Below, in pieces: positions 39,498 to 40,074 of a stretch of 40,074 bases of DNA (its first letter is position 1; each line of letters starts with the position of its first letter). The stretch is taken from contig JABTUF010000008.1 of assembly GCA_015075645.1 (NCBI GenBank), positions 1 to 40,074 on the forward strand, given 5' to 3'. The position numbers and the translations under genes are program-made. The notes under the pieces were generated by a model, which was not told the DNA's origin, searched no databases, and saw only the letters and a list, made by a program, of their open reading frames with translations. This DNA comes from Burkholderiales bacterium. Its GTDB lineage: Bacteria > Pseudomonadota > Gammaproteobacteria > Burkholderiales > Casimicrobiaceae.

Positions 39498-40074
39498 ATG
39501 AAGGATCCGACGTTCCAGGGTGTCTACCCGGCGCTGACCACGCCGTTTCGCGGCGACCTGTCGCTCGACGTCGAGGGCTGTCGCCGGCTGGTCGACGCGG
39601 TGATCGGCGACGGGGTGCACGGCATCGTCGTCAACGGCTGCACCGGCGAGAGCTGGGCCCTCTCCGCCGACGAGCGCGCGACCGTGTTCCGCACCTCGGT
39701 CGAGGCCGCGCGCGGACGCGTGCGCGTGGTGGCCGGCTGTTCGGCGCAGACCGCCGCCGAGACGCTCGCGAAGATCGGGCAGGCGGCGGATGCCGGCTGC
39801 GCGATCGCGATGGTCTCCCCGCCGTGGTACGTGATGCCCGGGCCGGACGAGATCCTCGAGCACTACCGCCGCATCCTCGCCTCGACGCCGCTCCCGGTGC
39901 TGCTGTACAACATTCCGCGCCGCACCGGTGTCGGGTTCACGGTCGAGATGGTCGACCGGCTGGCCGACCACCCGAAGGTCGTCGGCATCAAGGAGAGTTC
40001 GAAGGACTGGGGACTCCTCTCGTCGGTGATCCGGCGCACGCGCGACCGCATCAGCGTGCTCGCCGGCTACGCGA
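39498..40074 (+). CDS. DapA/N-acetylneuraminate-lyase superfamily enzyme, second paralogue, cut by the window end
   Basis: The first 192 residues of a class I lyase; the gene runs off the right edge. Tyr137 (VLLYNIPRRTG) and Schiff-base Lys165 (VVGIKESSKD) are present; the substrate motif reads GCTGE (47-51), different from the first paralogue and from DapA. Only moderately similar to its neighbour, so it is not a recent duplicate. It has its own promoter region 75 bp after the first lyase, with the shared operator motif. Confidence 0.88.
   Translation, partial: MKDPTFQGVYPALTTPFRGDLSLDVEGCRRLVDAVIGDGVHGIVVNGCTGESWALSADERATVFRTSVEAARGRVRVVAGCSAQTAAETLAKIGQAADAGCAIAMVSPPWYVMPGPDEILEHYRRILASTPLPVLLYNIPRRTGVGFTVEMVDRLADHPKVVGIKESSKDWGLLSSVIRRTRDRISVLAGYA

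Noticed and set aside
38514..40074. Dihydrodipicolinate synthase (dapA)
   Set aside because: Both paralogues lack the GTTGE motif and sit in a lactonase/aminotransferase catabolic locus.
1..40074. CRISPR array, rRNA genes, intact tRNA genes, riboswitches
   Set aside because: No regularly spaced repeats, rRNA signatures or complete cloverleaf were seen; only the two tRNA-Asn halves.

Overview
The window is GC-rich DNA whose gene content (three orphan Bug-type solute receptors, TRAP and amino-acid ABC uptake systems, CoA-transferases, LacI/TetR/GntR regulators) points to a betaproteobacterium, most likely Burkholderiales. No rRNA gene, intact tRNA gene, CRISPR array or complete insertion sequence was found. 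Nothing was searched against a database; all family calls are from reading motifs and context.

Layout. (a) 1-4700 is an accretion zone: a CPA-type cation/proton antiporter, then two 49-bp copies of the 3' half of a tRNA-Asn gene (1799-1847 and 2790-2838) that bracket a HigBA toxin-antitoxin module. A Phd/VapC-type module follows, then the left end and truncated istA of an IS21-family element, and a frameshifted 5' fragment of an FmdE-like gene on the minus strand. Base composition is visibly lower in GC here than in the rest. (b) 4764-8475 is a tight operon: TetR regulator, HlyD-type adaptor, FtsX-like permease and LolD-like ATPase (a DevBCA/MacAB-like exporter). (c) 8581-11903, minus strand: MddA-like methanethiol S-methyltransferase, an MFS transporter and a LacI regulator. 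(d) 12069-18432, plus strand, divergent from lacI: a TRAP transporter (P, Q, M), a HisD-like dehydrogenase, an SDR and a zinc alcohol dehydrogenase. This arrangement resembles hpsKLM-hpsNOP for 2,3-dihydroxypropane-1-sulfonate (DHPS) use. A LacI-type palindrome lies exactly at the predicted transcription start. (e) 18636-20559: arfB (ribosome rescue) and rsgA (30S assembly GTPase), the only housekeeping genes.

(f) 20718-25073, minus strand: AhpD-like protein, PEP-mutase/isocitrate-lyase superfamily enzyme and a complete polar amino-acid ABC importer. (g) 25153-29703: enoyl-CoA hydratase plus a fused two-domain CoA-transferase on the minus strand, divergent from a GH88-like unsaturated glycuronyl hydrolase and a GntR/HutC regulator, with a perfect 16-bp palindrome in the divergent promoter. 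(h) 29778-32906: D-2-hydroxyacid dehydrogenase, a Bug receptor and an ACMSD-type amidohydrolase. (i) 32952-37434, minus strand: an operon of class III aminotransferase, two Bug receptors and a CaiB-type CoA-transferase. (j) 37597-40074, plus strand: SMP-30-type lactonase and two DapA-superfamily lyases, the second cut by the window end. A 16-bp GTTTTGC-type inverted repeat occurs both in the aminotransferase/SMP-30 divergent promoter and before the second lyase, which suggests one regulator ties (i) and (j) into one catabolic regulon.

The most notable items are the duplicated tRNA-Asn remnant with a compensatory T-stem swap around a toxin-antitoxin module, the CTG-started apparently leaderless HigB, the unannotated fmdE remnant, the probable sulfonate locus with its LacI operator, and the shared operator motif in (i)/(j).
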